Assembly: GCF_028693135.1 (NCBI RefSeq)
Contig: NZ_JAQUVZ010000002.1
Span: 124,001 to 188,000 of the forward strand
Direction of reading: 5' to 3'
Length of the DNA: 64,000 nucleotides
Source of the DNA: Methanosarcina sp.
GTDB taxonomy: Archaea > Halobacteriota > Methanosarcinia > Methanosarcinales > Methanosarcinaceae
Below the pieces are notes generated by a model. It saw only the letters and a list, made by a program, of their open reading frames with translations. It had not been told where the DNA came from and searched no databases. The translations under genes were made by a program, and so were the position numbers. Each line of letters starts with the position of its first letter. The first letter of the stretch is position 1. Shown piece by piece: positions 56,746 to 64,000 of this stretch.

Positions 56746-57099
56746 ATGATAGTTAAGGAAGTCATCAACGAAGAGTTATTGACATTGGCCGAGGTCAAGG
56801 ATATACTTTCCGGGATCGCTGACGAGCGTAGAGAACAGGGGCTTGAGGTTGCATACAGTTTCAGAAAAGCTCTGCATCATGCGGAACAGTTCTCTAAAAC
56901 TAGCGGAGAGAAGGCAAGAGAACTTGTTAATAAGTTACTTGAGCTTGAAAAAATGAAGCCCGTTATAGCGATCAGGATAGCGGACATCCTGCCTCAATCC
57001 AGAGACGAACTCAGGTCAATCTATGCGAAAGAAAAGTACACCCTGAGCAATGAAGAGCTGGATCAAATTCTGGACTATGTCTTCACGGCTATGGAATAA
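56746..57099 (+). CDS. rpo4: DNA-directed RNA polymerase subunit Rpo4 (RpoF)
   Basis: Stalk subunit of archaeal RNA polymerase that binds Rpo7, 117 residues. The sequence MIVKEVINEELLTLAEVKDIL, RKALHHAEQFSKTSGEKARELV and ADILPQSRDELRSIYAKE identifies it as the RPB4/RpoF family with HRDC-like domain. A TATA-like ATTATATATCATTTG near 56541 suggests its own promoter. Follows the structured region after rpl21e. Confidence 0.95.
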   Translation: MIVKEVINEELLTLAEVKDILSGIADERREQGLEVAYSFRKALHHAEQFSKTSGEKARELVNKLLELEKMKPVIAIRIADILPQSRDELRSIYAKEKYTLSNEELDQILDYVFTAME

Positions 57100-57453
57100 T
57101 TAAAAAGTAAAGAGAATAAGCTATATAGCAGTTTATCTTGTTATTCATGAAGGAAGTATCCGAAATCTGGTTAAAGTACTTTAAAGTATAGGGAGTGCCT
57201 TGACCTGAAGAATTTAGCAGCAGAGGATCCTCCGGTTCTCTAGATCGCCGAACCTGAGAATGCTGAGATACGGGTCAACATCCAGTATCTGGAAGCTGGT
57301 GTTAGGGGAACGGTTCAAAAGGTCTGGTAGCTGGGTAAGATCCTGAACCAGATATAAAGAGTTAAAAGAAGCTGGGAAGATTCAGGATGAACATACCCTG
57401 GACATAGATCAGATCTTAATGGGGTTTCATATTTATCGATAGGATGGGTGCTG
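57100..57453. other. GC-richer intergenic region, possibly decayed coding DNA
   Basis: About 350 bases between rpo4 and the DUF655 gene. From about 57205 to 57420 base composition and codon pattern look coding-like, but every frame is interrupted, for example at TAG in the 57240 and 57330 areas. I cannot recognise a protein. It may be a degraded gene or a leader. Confidence 0.35.
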
Positions 57454-58191
57454 ATGGTAGTAGAAAAGTCGCAATCAGGTAGACCGTACACTGGCAGAGC
57501 ATCTGCCGAAAGACCTTCTTCCGGCGGCAGGAGGCCGGCAGGCAAACCGCAATCAGAAAGGCAGTCAGAAAGAGCTCCGCGCTCATCCGGGAAGGCCATG
57601 GAGAGTTCACAGGACAGAGAGGAATATGTATGGGTTCTCGATTATCTTCCCTATGGAAAATCTGTTGACGGCACGTCAACGTTCCAGAAAAAACCTCTTG
57701 TGCAGGCTGTAGGGGATAAAAAGTTCACTCTTATGGAACTGGTTCCTAAAGCCGGTGTAGTTCCTGAAATCCAGTCAAGAGTCTATATAGGGCCTGGAGA
57801 CCGGAATGAAATAGATCACGTAAAGCAAAGGATAGGATATGAAGACCTTACTAACGGAGCAAACCTGGAATTGCCCTTTATCCTTGAAGCCTGCGTCAGG
57901 CACAAAGAAGAAAGGTTCGTAAAGTTCTTCAACGATGCCCATTCCATCACAACCCGCCTGCATATGCTTGAACTCCTTCCCGGGATAGGGAAAAAACTCA
58001 TGTGGTCTATTATTGATGAACACAAGAAAGGGGACTTTAAGAGCTTTCAGGATATCCGCGAGAGAATCCCGAGCCTTCATGATCCTGCTAAAGTGATTTC
58101 CCACAGGATTACGGAAGAACTCAAGGATGATTTCATCAAGTACAGGCTGTTCACAGCCCCTCCTCGCCACCAGGGTCCGAATGATAGGTGA
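57454..58191 (+). CDS. DUF655 family protein with Arg/Ser-rich N-terminus
   Basis: A protein of about 245 residues. The conserved part starts near EEYVWVLDYLPYGKSVDG and has RVYIGPGDRNEIDHVKQRIGYEDL and the helix-hairpin-helix ELLPGIGKKLMWSIIDEHKKG, a nucleic-acid-binding motif. In front lie about 50 residues rich in Ser, Arg, Gly and Pro, unlike most relatives. GTG 57448, ATG 57454 and ATG 57598 are all possible starts; the last would remove the extension. The constant archaeal neighbourhood (rpo4, ksgA) supports an RNA role. Exact function unknown. Confidence 0.85.
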   Translation: MVVEKSQSGRPYTGRASAERPSSGGRRPAGKPQSERQSERAPRSSGKAMESSQDREEYVWVLDYLPYGKSVDGTSTFQKKPLVQAVGDKKFTLMELVPKAGVVPEIQSRVYIGPGDRNEIDHVKQRIGYEDLTNGANLELPFILEACVRHKEERFVKFFNDAHSITTRLHMLELLPGIGKKLMWSIIDEHKKGDFKSFQDIRERIPSLHDPAKVISHRITEELKDDFIKYRLFTAPPRHQGPNDR

Positions 58192-58388
58192 ATCTTTTCC
58201 TTCTATTTTTTTTCAATAAGGGTTCTGCCCACCTGGCTTCTACACATTCGGTTTTTGAAATTAATCTACAGGGTTCTATTAACGGTTTACTAGCTTTAAC
58301 TAAATCGATTTATTAACTTTAACTCGTCTGCTTTAATTTACTTCAAAATAAACAATTACGAAAGAGTTACGAAGTATTTTCCAAAATA

Positions 58389-58445
58389 CTACAAACAATA
58401 CAAAATGCTACAAACAATACAAAATACTACAAACAATACAAAATA
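58389..58445. repeat. Tandem repeat, 19-base unit, three copies
   Basis: CTACAAACAATACAAAATA starts at 58389, 58408 and 58427 with one substitution in the first unit. It lies in the gap before ksgA. No other feature is recognised in the 58192-58460 gap. Confidence 0.93.
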
Positions 58446-58481
58446 CTTCCAAATGCTTAATATATTCAGGAGGTTTCAGCC

Positions 58482-59291
58482 CTGGTTCGTTCTATTCTTA
58501 AAAAGTACAATATAAAGGGAGGCATCTTTGATCAGCACTTCCTCATTGATACAGGCTATCTGGACCGGATAGTTGCTGCTGCTGAACTAAGTCCGCAGGA
58601 CACGGTTCTTGAGATTGGTGCAGGAATCGGAAACCTTACCGAAAGGCTTGCAAGGAAAGCAAAAAAGGTAATTGCAGTCGAACTTGACCATGCCCTTGTT
58701 TCAGTCCTGCACGACCGCTTCGATACTGTAGAAAATGTAGAGATTATTGCAGGCGACGCCCTTAAAATCGAGTTCCCCGAGTTTGACAAAGTTGTTTCAA
58801 ACCTCCCCTATTCCATCTCCTCGGAAATCACCTTCAAACTCCTGCGCTATAAATTCAAACTTGGAATTCTGATGTACCAGTACGAGTTTGCAGTCCGCAT
58901 GGTCTCTCCCCCTGACTGCAAGGACTACTCCCGCCTTACGGTCGATACATATTACTTTGCCGATGCATCCATCCTCATGAAAGTCCCAAAAGACGTCTTC
59001 CAGCCAGCCCCTGAAGTCGATTCTGCTGTGGTCAAACTAATTCCCCGCCCAGCCCCATTCGAGGTCCGCGACGAAGCCTTCTTTCTCGAATTTGTTACTG
59101 CAGTCTTCGGCCAGCGCCGAAAAAAGTTGAGAAATTCGATCCTGAACACAAATCATATTCTCAAAATCCCGGAAATCAAAGAGGTCGTAAACCAGCTCCC
59201 TGAAGATCTCATGAACAAAAGAGCTGAGAACCTGACTCCAGAAGAGCTTGCCCTCGTTGCAAACATGATTTTTGACCTCAAATCCCGATAA
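58482..59291 (+). CDS. rsmA: rRNA adenine N6-dimethyltransferase (KsgA/Dim1)
   Basis: Dimethylates two adenines near the 3' end of 16S rRNA. The SAM site VLEIGAGIGNLTERLA, the catalytic NLPYSIS and the C-terminal QRRKKLRN are all present. The first ATG of the frame (58872) would delete the whole SAM-binding half. The frame is open back to the stop at 58458 and has no ATG, GTG or TTG before the conserved FDQHFLID. A textbook AGGAGG (58468-58473) lies eight bases before CTG at 58482, giving VRSILKKYNIKGG after the initiator and 269 residues, normal for the family. Confidence 0.93.
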   Translation: MVRSILKKYNIKGGIFDQHFLIDTGYLDRIVAAAELSPQDTVLEIGAGIGNLTERLARKAKKVIAVELDHALVSVLHDRFDTVENVEIIAGDALKIEFPEFDKVVSNLPYSISSEITFKLLRYKFKLGILMYQYEFAVRMVSPPDCKDYSRLTVDTYYFADASILMKVPKDVFQPAPEVDSAVVKLIPRPAPFEVRDEAFFLEFVTAVFGQRRKKLRNSILNTNHILKIPEIKEVVNQLPEDLMNKRAENLTPEELALVANMIFDLKSR

Positions 59292-59294
59292 TAC

Positions 59295-59903
59295 ATGGTT
59301 GAAATAGAATACAAAAACACCCGGATCAAACTCGGAGCCTCAGACCTTGTCTACGAGCCTGCAGAAGACTCCTTTTTGCTTGCCGACGCAGCCCTTGAAG
59401 AAGCAGAACCAGGCATGCATATCCTTGAAATAGGGGCAGGCTCGGGTTTTGTATCTACAGTGCTCAAGGCAAATGTTAAGGGCATCCGGGTGCTTGCAAC
59501 AGAAATCAATCCGCATGCTGCCCGCTGTGCAAAAGCAAACGGGGTTGAGGTAATCCGCACAGACCTTTTCAGGGGTCTGAAGCCGGAAAAACAGAAAGCC
59601 TTTTTTGACCTGATACTCTTCAACCCCCCCTACCTCCCTACTTCCGAAGAAGAAAAAGTCCCAGGCTGGTTAAATTATGCTTTTGACGGCGGAGCCAGCG
59701 GCCGGGAAACCCTTGACCGGTTTTTAAGTGAAGTCAGGAACTACCTGAAACCCGGAGGAAAAATTCTGGTGCTGATCTCTTCGATTACCGGGCTGGAAGC
59801 TGTAACGGCAAAAATGGAGAAACTGGGATTTGAAGTCGATGTTGTGGGGAGAAAAAAAGTTTCTTTTGAGGAGTTAATGGTGGTAAGGGGAAAACTCCTG
59901 TAA
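59295..59903 (+). CDS. HemK/PrmC-like methyltransferase (archaeal Mtq2 type)
   Basis: A 202-residue class I methyltransferase starting 3 bases after ksgA. Signature: YEPAEDSFLLADAALEE, HILEIGAGSGFVST and the catalytic LFNPPYLPT of glutamine/adenine N-methyltransferases. The short length without an N-terminal helical domain fits the archaeal/eukaryotic Mtq2 type that methylates the GGQ motif of release factor 1. That substrate is by homology and context. Confidence 0.9.
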   Translation: MVEIEYKNTRIKLGASDLVYEPAEDSFLLADAALEEAEPGMHILEIGAGSGFVSTVLKANVKGIRVLATEINPHAARCAKANGVEVIRTDLFRGLKPEKQKAFFDLILFNPPYLPTSEEEKVPGWLNYAFDGGASGRETLDRFLSEVRNYLKPGGKILVLISSITGLEAVTAKMEKLGFEVDVVGRKKVSFEELMVVRGKLL

Positions 59904-60160
59904 CACTTCCCCCCCCAACATCTTAAACTTTTTTACACATAGTATTGATGGAATATCTCCGTAACCTGTCTGGCGGCTTATTGAAAGTATAAGATAAGAA
60001 GAATAAAAAAGGGGAGTTTTTACTTGTTGTTTTTTGGTTTCTTACTTACAAGCGTCCTCAGCATCTTTCACTTTTTTATCTGAAAAGCCTCTCTCCTGCG
60101 CCTAACGTGATAGTAACGATAAGGCATAGTGAATATAGTTTTACGAATCAAAGATTGTAA

Positions 60161-60310
60161 TTGAGTCCTCCTGAGCAAAGCTCACTACTAAAAACTAAAA
60201 AGTAGTCCTCCTAAGCGCAGCGAAAAGGATCACGTACTCAAAAACCAAAAAGTAGTCCTCTTGAGCGCAGCGAAAAGGACCGCGTACTCCCGAGGCGCAA
60301 TTCGGGTGGC
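60161..60310 (+). repeat. Dispersed intergenic repeat, three tandem copies with 50-base period
   Basis: Copies start at about 60164 (truncated), 60201 and 60251. The unit contains AGTAGTCCTC followed by TTGAGCGCAGCGAAAAGGAC and a short AAAAACCAAAA spacer. The last copy matches 17871-17904 exactly in reverse. CCCGAGGCGCAATTCGGG (60289) adds a hairpin-like end. The surrounding gap 59904-60359 has no gene; a 68-codon minus-strand frame only reads the repeat. Confidence 0.88.
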
Positions 60311-60359
60311 GAAACTCGGGTGATACTCCTGTAATCATATATAGAACAAAATCCAATAG

Positions 60360-61226
60360 ATGAGCATTATGACCCCCATAGACAGGGAAAATCCCACGCA
60401 TCCTAAATTCATCATAGGCATAGAACCGCCAGCCGGAAGGACCGAAAAGGCTCTATGGTTCATATTCCGGGGCCGTGATATTCTTCTCAAAGTCAGGAAA
60501 AACCCCGGAGCTATTCCGAAGTTTCAGGACTTTGGGGATTTCGGGCTTCCTGCGGTAAGGGAACAGTACCTTGGTATGCTTGAGGGGACACACTGCTACT
60601 CTGTGGAGCTTCCTGCAGATACGAAGGCTCCGGAGGGGATGGAGTTTATGGATCTCAGGCAGGCGCATTCGGAAATCAGTGAGGGATGCTTTGAGCTTGT
60701 AAATAAGGCAGTGCAGGTAATGGAGTGGGACAGGACAAACCAGTTCTGCAGCAGGTGCGGAACAAAGACCCTGCAAAAGCCAGGCGAAAGGGGAAAAGAG
60801 TGCCCTGCCTGCGGGGAACTTTTTTATCCAAGAATCTCGCCTGCTGTCATCGTGCTTATAAAAAAAGGACATGAGATTTTGCTTGCAAGGTCCCCAAATT
60901 TTCCTCCAGGCATGTACAGTCTGGTAGCCGGTTTTGTCGAACCCGGGGAATCGGCGGAGGCGGCGGTTGCCAGAGAGGTCTGGGAGGAAGTAGGGATCAA
61001 AATAAAGAATATCAGATATTTCGGAACACAGGCCTGGCCCTTTCCAAACTCCCTCATGATCGGCTTTACCGCAGAATATGATTCAGAAGACATTCGACCT
61101 GACGGGTTTGAAATCGAGGATGCAAAATGGTTTTCGGTAGAAGAGTTACCTGCCCTGCCCGGAAAGATCAGCATTTCAAGGAAACTGATTGACCATTTCC
61201 TTAAAGAAAAAGGGCTGGAAGTTTAA
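60360..61226 (+). CDS. nudC: NudC-type Nudix hydrolase (NADH pyrophosphatase/deNADding type)
   Basis: Hydrolyses NAD(H)-like dinucleotides, 288 residues. The zinc ribbon CSRCGTKT...CPACGELFYPR lies in the middle, then the complete Nudix box GFVEPGESAEAAVAREVWEE. It has the NudC-specific TQAWPFPNSLMIGF, a variant of the canonical SQPWPFPxS. The N-terminal domain is as in bacterial relatives. The first ATG (60360) is followed by another at 60369. Confidence 0.93.
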   Translation: MSIMTPIDRENPTHPKFIIGIEPPAGRTEKALWFIFRGRDILLKVRKNPGAIPKFQDFGDFGLPAVREQYLGMLEGTHCYSVELPADTKAPEGMEFMDLRQAHSEISEGCFELVNKAVQVMEWDRTNQFCSRCGTKTLQKPGERGKECPACGELFYPRISPAVIVLIKKGHEILLARSPNFPPGMYSLVAGFVEPGESAEAAVAREVWEEVGIKIKNIRYFGTQAWPFPNSLMIGFTAEYDSEDIRPDGFEIEDAKWFSVEELPALPGKISISRKLIDHFLKEKGLEV

Positions 61227-61326
61227 GAGCCCGAGTTGGAAAGTGTCTGATCAAGAAAGTTTCGGATCCGGAGTGAGTCTGGTTTGAGAAGTATTTGATT
61301 TGAATCAGATTTGTGCCGATATAACC

Positions 61327-61380
61327 TTTTTTCATTCACTTTTTTCATTCACTTTTTTCATTCACTTTTTTCATTCACTT
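61327..61380. repeat. Tandem repeat, 13-base unit, four copies
   Basis: TTTTTTCATTCAC occurs four times in the gap 61227-61573 after the Nudix gene. The T-rich plus strand may act as a terminator. Nothing else is recognised in this gap. Confidence 0.93.
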
Positions 61381-61573
61381 TATTTTTCCCGGAAGCTACA
61401 CACCGGACGAACCTGCACAACCGGCCTTTTCCAAAAATAAAATGAGTGATAGATGAGTAATAGTATAATATCCGGACTAAAAGCAGCAGCCTAAATAAAT
61501 TCCCTGAGATTTCCCTGTCAAGGAAACTGTATCAAAAAATTCATGTGCAATAAAGTACTTCATTATAAATTAT

Positions 61574-63037
61574 ATGAATTATTCAGCGGGAATAAGGGTA
61601 TTTTTGGCAGTGGGCCTGTTTTTCTGTCTTCTTTCAGGAGCAGAAGCTGCAGATCCTCTTGATCAGGATGGCGGAGATGTGAACCTTTCGGAAGTCAAGG
61701 CTTTTGACCTGTTGTGCAGATGTGAAACCGGGTGCATAGTAAATGCCGTATCAATATCTTCAACCGGGGACTATCTTGCAGCCGGAGGGTTTGATCAAAA
61801 CGTTTCTTTTTTTAATTCCAAAGGGACACAACTTTGGAATTATAAGACTGGAGATATTGTTTATACAGTATCGATTTCTTCAGATGGGTCTAGAGTTGCG
61901 GCAGGAAGCAACGATAAAAAAGTTTACCTTTTTAACCGGGAAGGAGACCTGTTATGGAGCCGAAGAACCGGAGGCAATATCAACAGTGTAGCGGTTTCTT
62001 CCGACGGTATGTACATTGCGGCAGGCAGCGAAGACGGTAAGATTTATTTCTTAAACAGGGAAGGAAAACTTTTATGGAGTTTTGATTCCGAGGGCGCTAT
62101 CCGCAGTGTTGCCATTTCCAAAGATGGGGGCTACGTAGCTGCCGGAAATGCAAACAATTACGTCTGCCTCATGGACGGGGAGGGAAAAACAATATGGAGA
62201 CGAAAAACCGGAAGTTTGATCAATAGCGTAAGCATGACTCCGTATGCTCACTATGTGGCTGCCGGGGGATCTAATTATAATGTTTATCTTTTTGACCGTA
62301 AAGGGGAGTTTTCATGGATAAAAAACCCGGGTTACTGGGTCAGCAGTGTCTCTTTAACGACAAATGGCTCGCATCTTGCAGCAGGAAGTTTTGACAACAA
62401 GATTTACCTGTTTAACCTCACTGGGGCAAAACTATGGGATTACCAGGTAAAAGACGACGTCTATACTGTAGAGATATCCCCAGACTCGTCATTCATTGCA
62501 GCCGGAAGCTGGGACGATAACCTCTATGTCCTTAATATGGCAGGGGAAGAACTATGGAACTACAACTGCGGGGGAAATATCAATAGCCTGGATGTTTCTC
62601 GCGACAGCTCAACCATTGCTGTCGGAAGTGATGCAGGAGCAGTATATCTTTTTGAACGAAATTCCACTGCCTTTGCAATACTGCTAGGGGACGAAAGCTT
62701 CCTGCCAAAAGAAACTACCCGGGAGACAGATACCGCTACTGCAGTAAAAGTCATCCTGCCCATAGAAGATACTGCCGTTACGGGGGGAGTTGAAAATCGG
62801 GTGGAAGACGCCCCAGCTACCTCAAGCAGCGTGGATGGGAATACAAAAACCGGAGAAAAATCTTCAAAGCTTTTGGAAATTTTTGATTCGGTAAAGTTTC
62901 CTATGGCTCTTCTAATTGGAGCTCTGGCATGTACAGTCTTCTTCTTGAGAAGGAGAATCCTCAAACAAAAGGAAATGAATGAGATCCTTGAGGAATTTGA
63001 AAACCTTGAAGAAAACGATACATCAGGGAATAATTGA
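61574..63037 (+). CDS. Membrane-anchored beta-propeller protein (WD40/PQQ-like)
   Basis: A 487-residue surface protein. A signal peptide (VFLAVGLFFCLLSGAEA) is followed by about eight repeats of roughly 41 residues of the form VYTVSISSDGSRVAAGSNDK-KVYLFN-REGDLLW, a beta-propeller. A Thr/Glu-rich spacer (about 370-430) leads to a membrane helix ALLIGALACTVFFL near 448 and a charged cytosolic tail. So the propeller is outside and anchored at the C-terminus. Function is unknown, possibly adhesion or binding. No neighbour explains it. Confidence 0.85.
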   Translation: MNYSAGIRVFLAVGLFFCLLSGAEAADPLDQDGGDVNLSEVKAFDLLCRCETGCIVNAVSISSTGDYLAAGGFDQNVSFFNSKGTQLWNYKTGDIVYTVSISSDGSRVAAGSNDKKVYLFNREGDLLWSRRTGGNINSVAVSSDGMYIAAGSEDGKIYFLNREGKLLWSFDSEGAIRSVAISKDGGYVAAGNANNYVCLMDGEGKTIWRRKTGSLINSVSMTPYAHYVAAGGSNYNVYLFDRKGEFSWIKNPGYWVSSVSLTTNGSHLAAGSFDNKIYLFNLTGAKLWDYQVKDDVYTVEISPDSSFIAAGSWDDNLYVLNMAGEELWNYNCGGNINSLDVSRDSSTIAVGSDAGAVYLFERNSTAFAILLGDESFLPKETTRETDTATAVKVILPIEDTAVTGGVENRVEDAPATSSSVDGNTKTGEKSSKLLEIFDSVKFPMALLIGALACTVFFLRRRILKQKEMNEILEEFENLEENDTSGNN

Positions 63038-63183
63038 GTAAATCCGTAACCAGGGGATAACTCCGGAAAGAGGAGTTTCCCCAAAAACAGAATCTATCCG
63101 GAGATAAAGATGACTGAAAAAATAGACTGGGCAAATACAATTCTTATGATAAAGAACAGGATTTTCTTCCGGACTTATTAATT

Positions 63184-63804
63184 TTAGTCCCCTATTTCTT
63201 TACTTGCAGCCTCGGACAGTGTCCTGAGATGGAATTCCGAACCAAGTTCCTCTGAAAGCTTTCTGCATTTTTCCACATCTATCTCAGGTATCTTAACCAC
63301 TGTAACCCTGGTAGAGATTCCGGCTTCTTTTGCTCCCTTTACAAAATCGAGCATCGATCTGTAAGCGTTTTTGTGGGTAGGCCTGCAGAGTTTGTTATAT
63401 TTATCTTCGGATTCTGCGTTCAGGCTGACTGAAACAGAATCCATGCCTGCCTTTTTCAATTCAGAAACTACGTCCATTTCAGGATTAATCAATGCGGCAT
63501 GCCCATTGGTATCAAGCCTTACCCTGATACCCCGGTTTTTAAGCCAGCGTGTGACTGCCAGCACGACATCGAACCTGAGGGTTGGCTCTCCAAGACCTGT
63601 AAACACAATTTCCCTGTAGTTTGAAAGGTCCAGCCCTTCAAGGGCTTCGATTAGCTCTTCTGTTGAGGGTTCTTTTGAAAGTCTCAGGTCGTACCCATAA
63701 ACACCGTCTGCAAAGTTACGGATACAGAAGACGCAGTCCGCACTGCATCGGTTTGTAAGGTTAAGGTAAAGATTATTATGGGCTTCATAGTAAATTGTGT
63801 TCAT
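63184..63804 (-). CDS. Small radical SAM protein, TatD-associated type
   Basis: A 206-residue radical SAM protein starting MNTIYYEAHNNLYLNLTNRC with the cluster motif CSADCVFC (CX3CX2C). GLGEPTL and LDTNGHA are SAM-binding segments. It resembles the family often found fused to or next to TatD nuclease genes. No TatD gene is in the window; it may be further on. ATG 63804 is preceded by AAGGA; the earlier in-frame 63837 has no ribosome site. Reaction unknown. Confidence 0.85.
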   Translation of the reverse strand: MNTIYYEAHNNLYLNLTNRCSADCVFCIRNFADGVYGYDLRLSKEPSTEELIEALEGLDLSNYREIVFTGLGEPTLRFDVVLAVTRWLKNRGIRVRLDTNGHAALINPEMDVVSELKKAGMDSVSVSLNAESEDKYNKLCRPTHKNAYRSMLDFVKGAKEAGISTRVTVVKIPEIDVEKCRKLSEELGSEFHLRTLSEAASKEIGD

Positions 63805-63837
63805 ACGAATCAAAGTCCTTACATTGCTTATAACCAT

Positions 63838-64000
63838 GACGCATTTGTTAATTTTCGACTTATGGGTTGAGGCTTTCCTTATATATTTCGTTTTTTGTTG
63901 ATTTATCCCTGTACCTGTTTATTGCCTCCTTATCAAGCAGAAAGTTTATAGGTGATTATGTACTTGTAAGGTTCGATCTGCAGCATTTAGCTAGCAGTAT
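63838..64000. other. Right-edge intergenic DNA
   Basis: The last 160 bases hold the leader of the radical SAM gene. No gene beginning or ending here can be supported. Confidence 0.5.

Overview
The window is chromosomal DNA from a methanogenic archaeon of the genus Methanosarcina. The evidence is a complete-looking F420H2 dehydrogenase (fpo) operon, coenzyme F420 and methanofuran biosynthesis genes, a ferredoxin/geranylgeranyl reductase pair for archaeal lipid saturation, archaeal translation genes (aEF-1beta, L21e, Rpo4, Pus10, TrmY, Trm1), and long AT-rich intergenic regions full of short tandem repeats. The genus call rests on gene content and remembered protein sequences; I ran no database search and do not name a species.

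Layout. 1-8071 (minus strand): fpoA-B-C-D-H-I-J-J-K-L-M, running off the left edge inside fpoM. 9250-14777 (plus): a small ferredoxin overlapping an FAD oxidoreductase of the phytoene-desaturase type, then cofG, cofH1, cofH2 and cofC (F420 biosynthesis). 15158-17749: a TetR regulator, then a ferredoxin and geranylgeranyl reductase behind a strong dyad. 18443-23001 (minus): TrkH and two near-identical TrkA proteins. 23515-27646 (minus): grpE-dnaK-dnaJ. 28632-31471 (plus): mfnD-mfnF-mfnE (methanofuran), then a zinc-ribbon microprotein, aEF-1beta and tRNA-Ala(CGC). 33300-37252: a multi-PAS histidine kinase and its receiver protein. 38319-47119: ThiI, a lipoprotein, a universal stress protein, PspA with its partner, an HTH-V4R regulator, a DUF2110-like protein, a winged-helix protein and Trm1. 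47145-50468 (minus): three secreted proteins with cupredoxin-like domains that have lost the copper ligands. About 50.5-50.9 kb: a probable remnant of an IS200/IS605-type element. 51045-59903: an MgtC/DUF4010 membrane protein, a phosphoesterase, then the translation group trmY, pus10, rpl21e, rpo4, DUF655, ksgA/dim1 and a HemK-type methyltransferase. 60360-63804: a NudC-type Nudix hydrolase, a membrane-anchored beta-propeller and a small radical SAM protein.

How the genes fit together. Fpo oxidises F420H2 and reduces methanophenazine while pumping protons. The genes that make the deazaflavin of F420 (cofG, cofH) and its lactyl precursor (cofC) lie directly beside it. Two ferredoxin-FAD enzyme pairs flank that group. 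One matches the known ferredoxin-dependent geranylgeranyl reductase. The other is unassigned, and I propose it as a candidate for saturating the first prenyl unit of methanophenazine. TrmY and Pus10 both act on position 54 of tRNA and are neighbours.

The most unusual observations are: two conserved genes, cofG and ksgA, with no ATG, GTG or TTG start but a good Shine-Dalgarno before ATT and CTG respectively; a 14-bp perfect dyad bracketing the TATA box of the ferredoxin-GGR operon; three candidate structured RNAs (18.15, 32.7 and 56.3 kb); a dispersed intergenic repeat with an exact 34-base match in opposite orientation at 17.9 and 60.25 kb; a family of ligand-less cupredoxins; and the solo IS605-like remnant.
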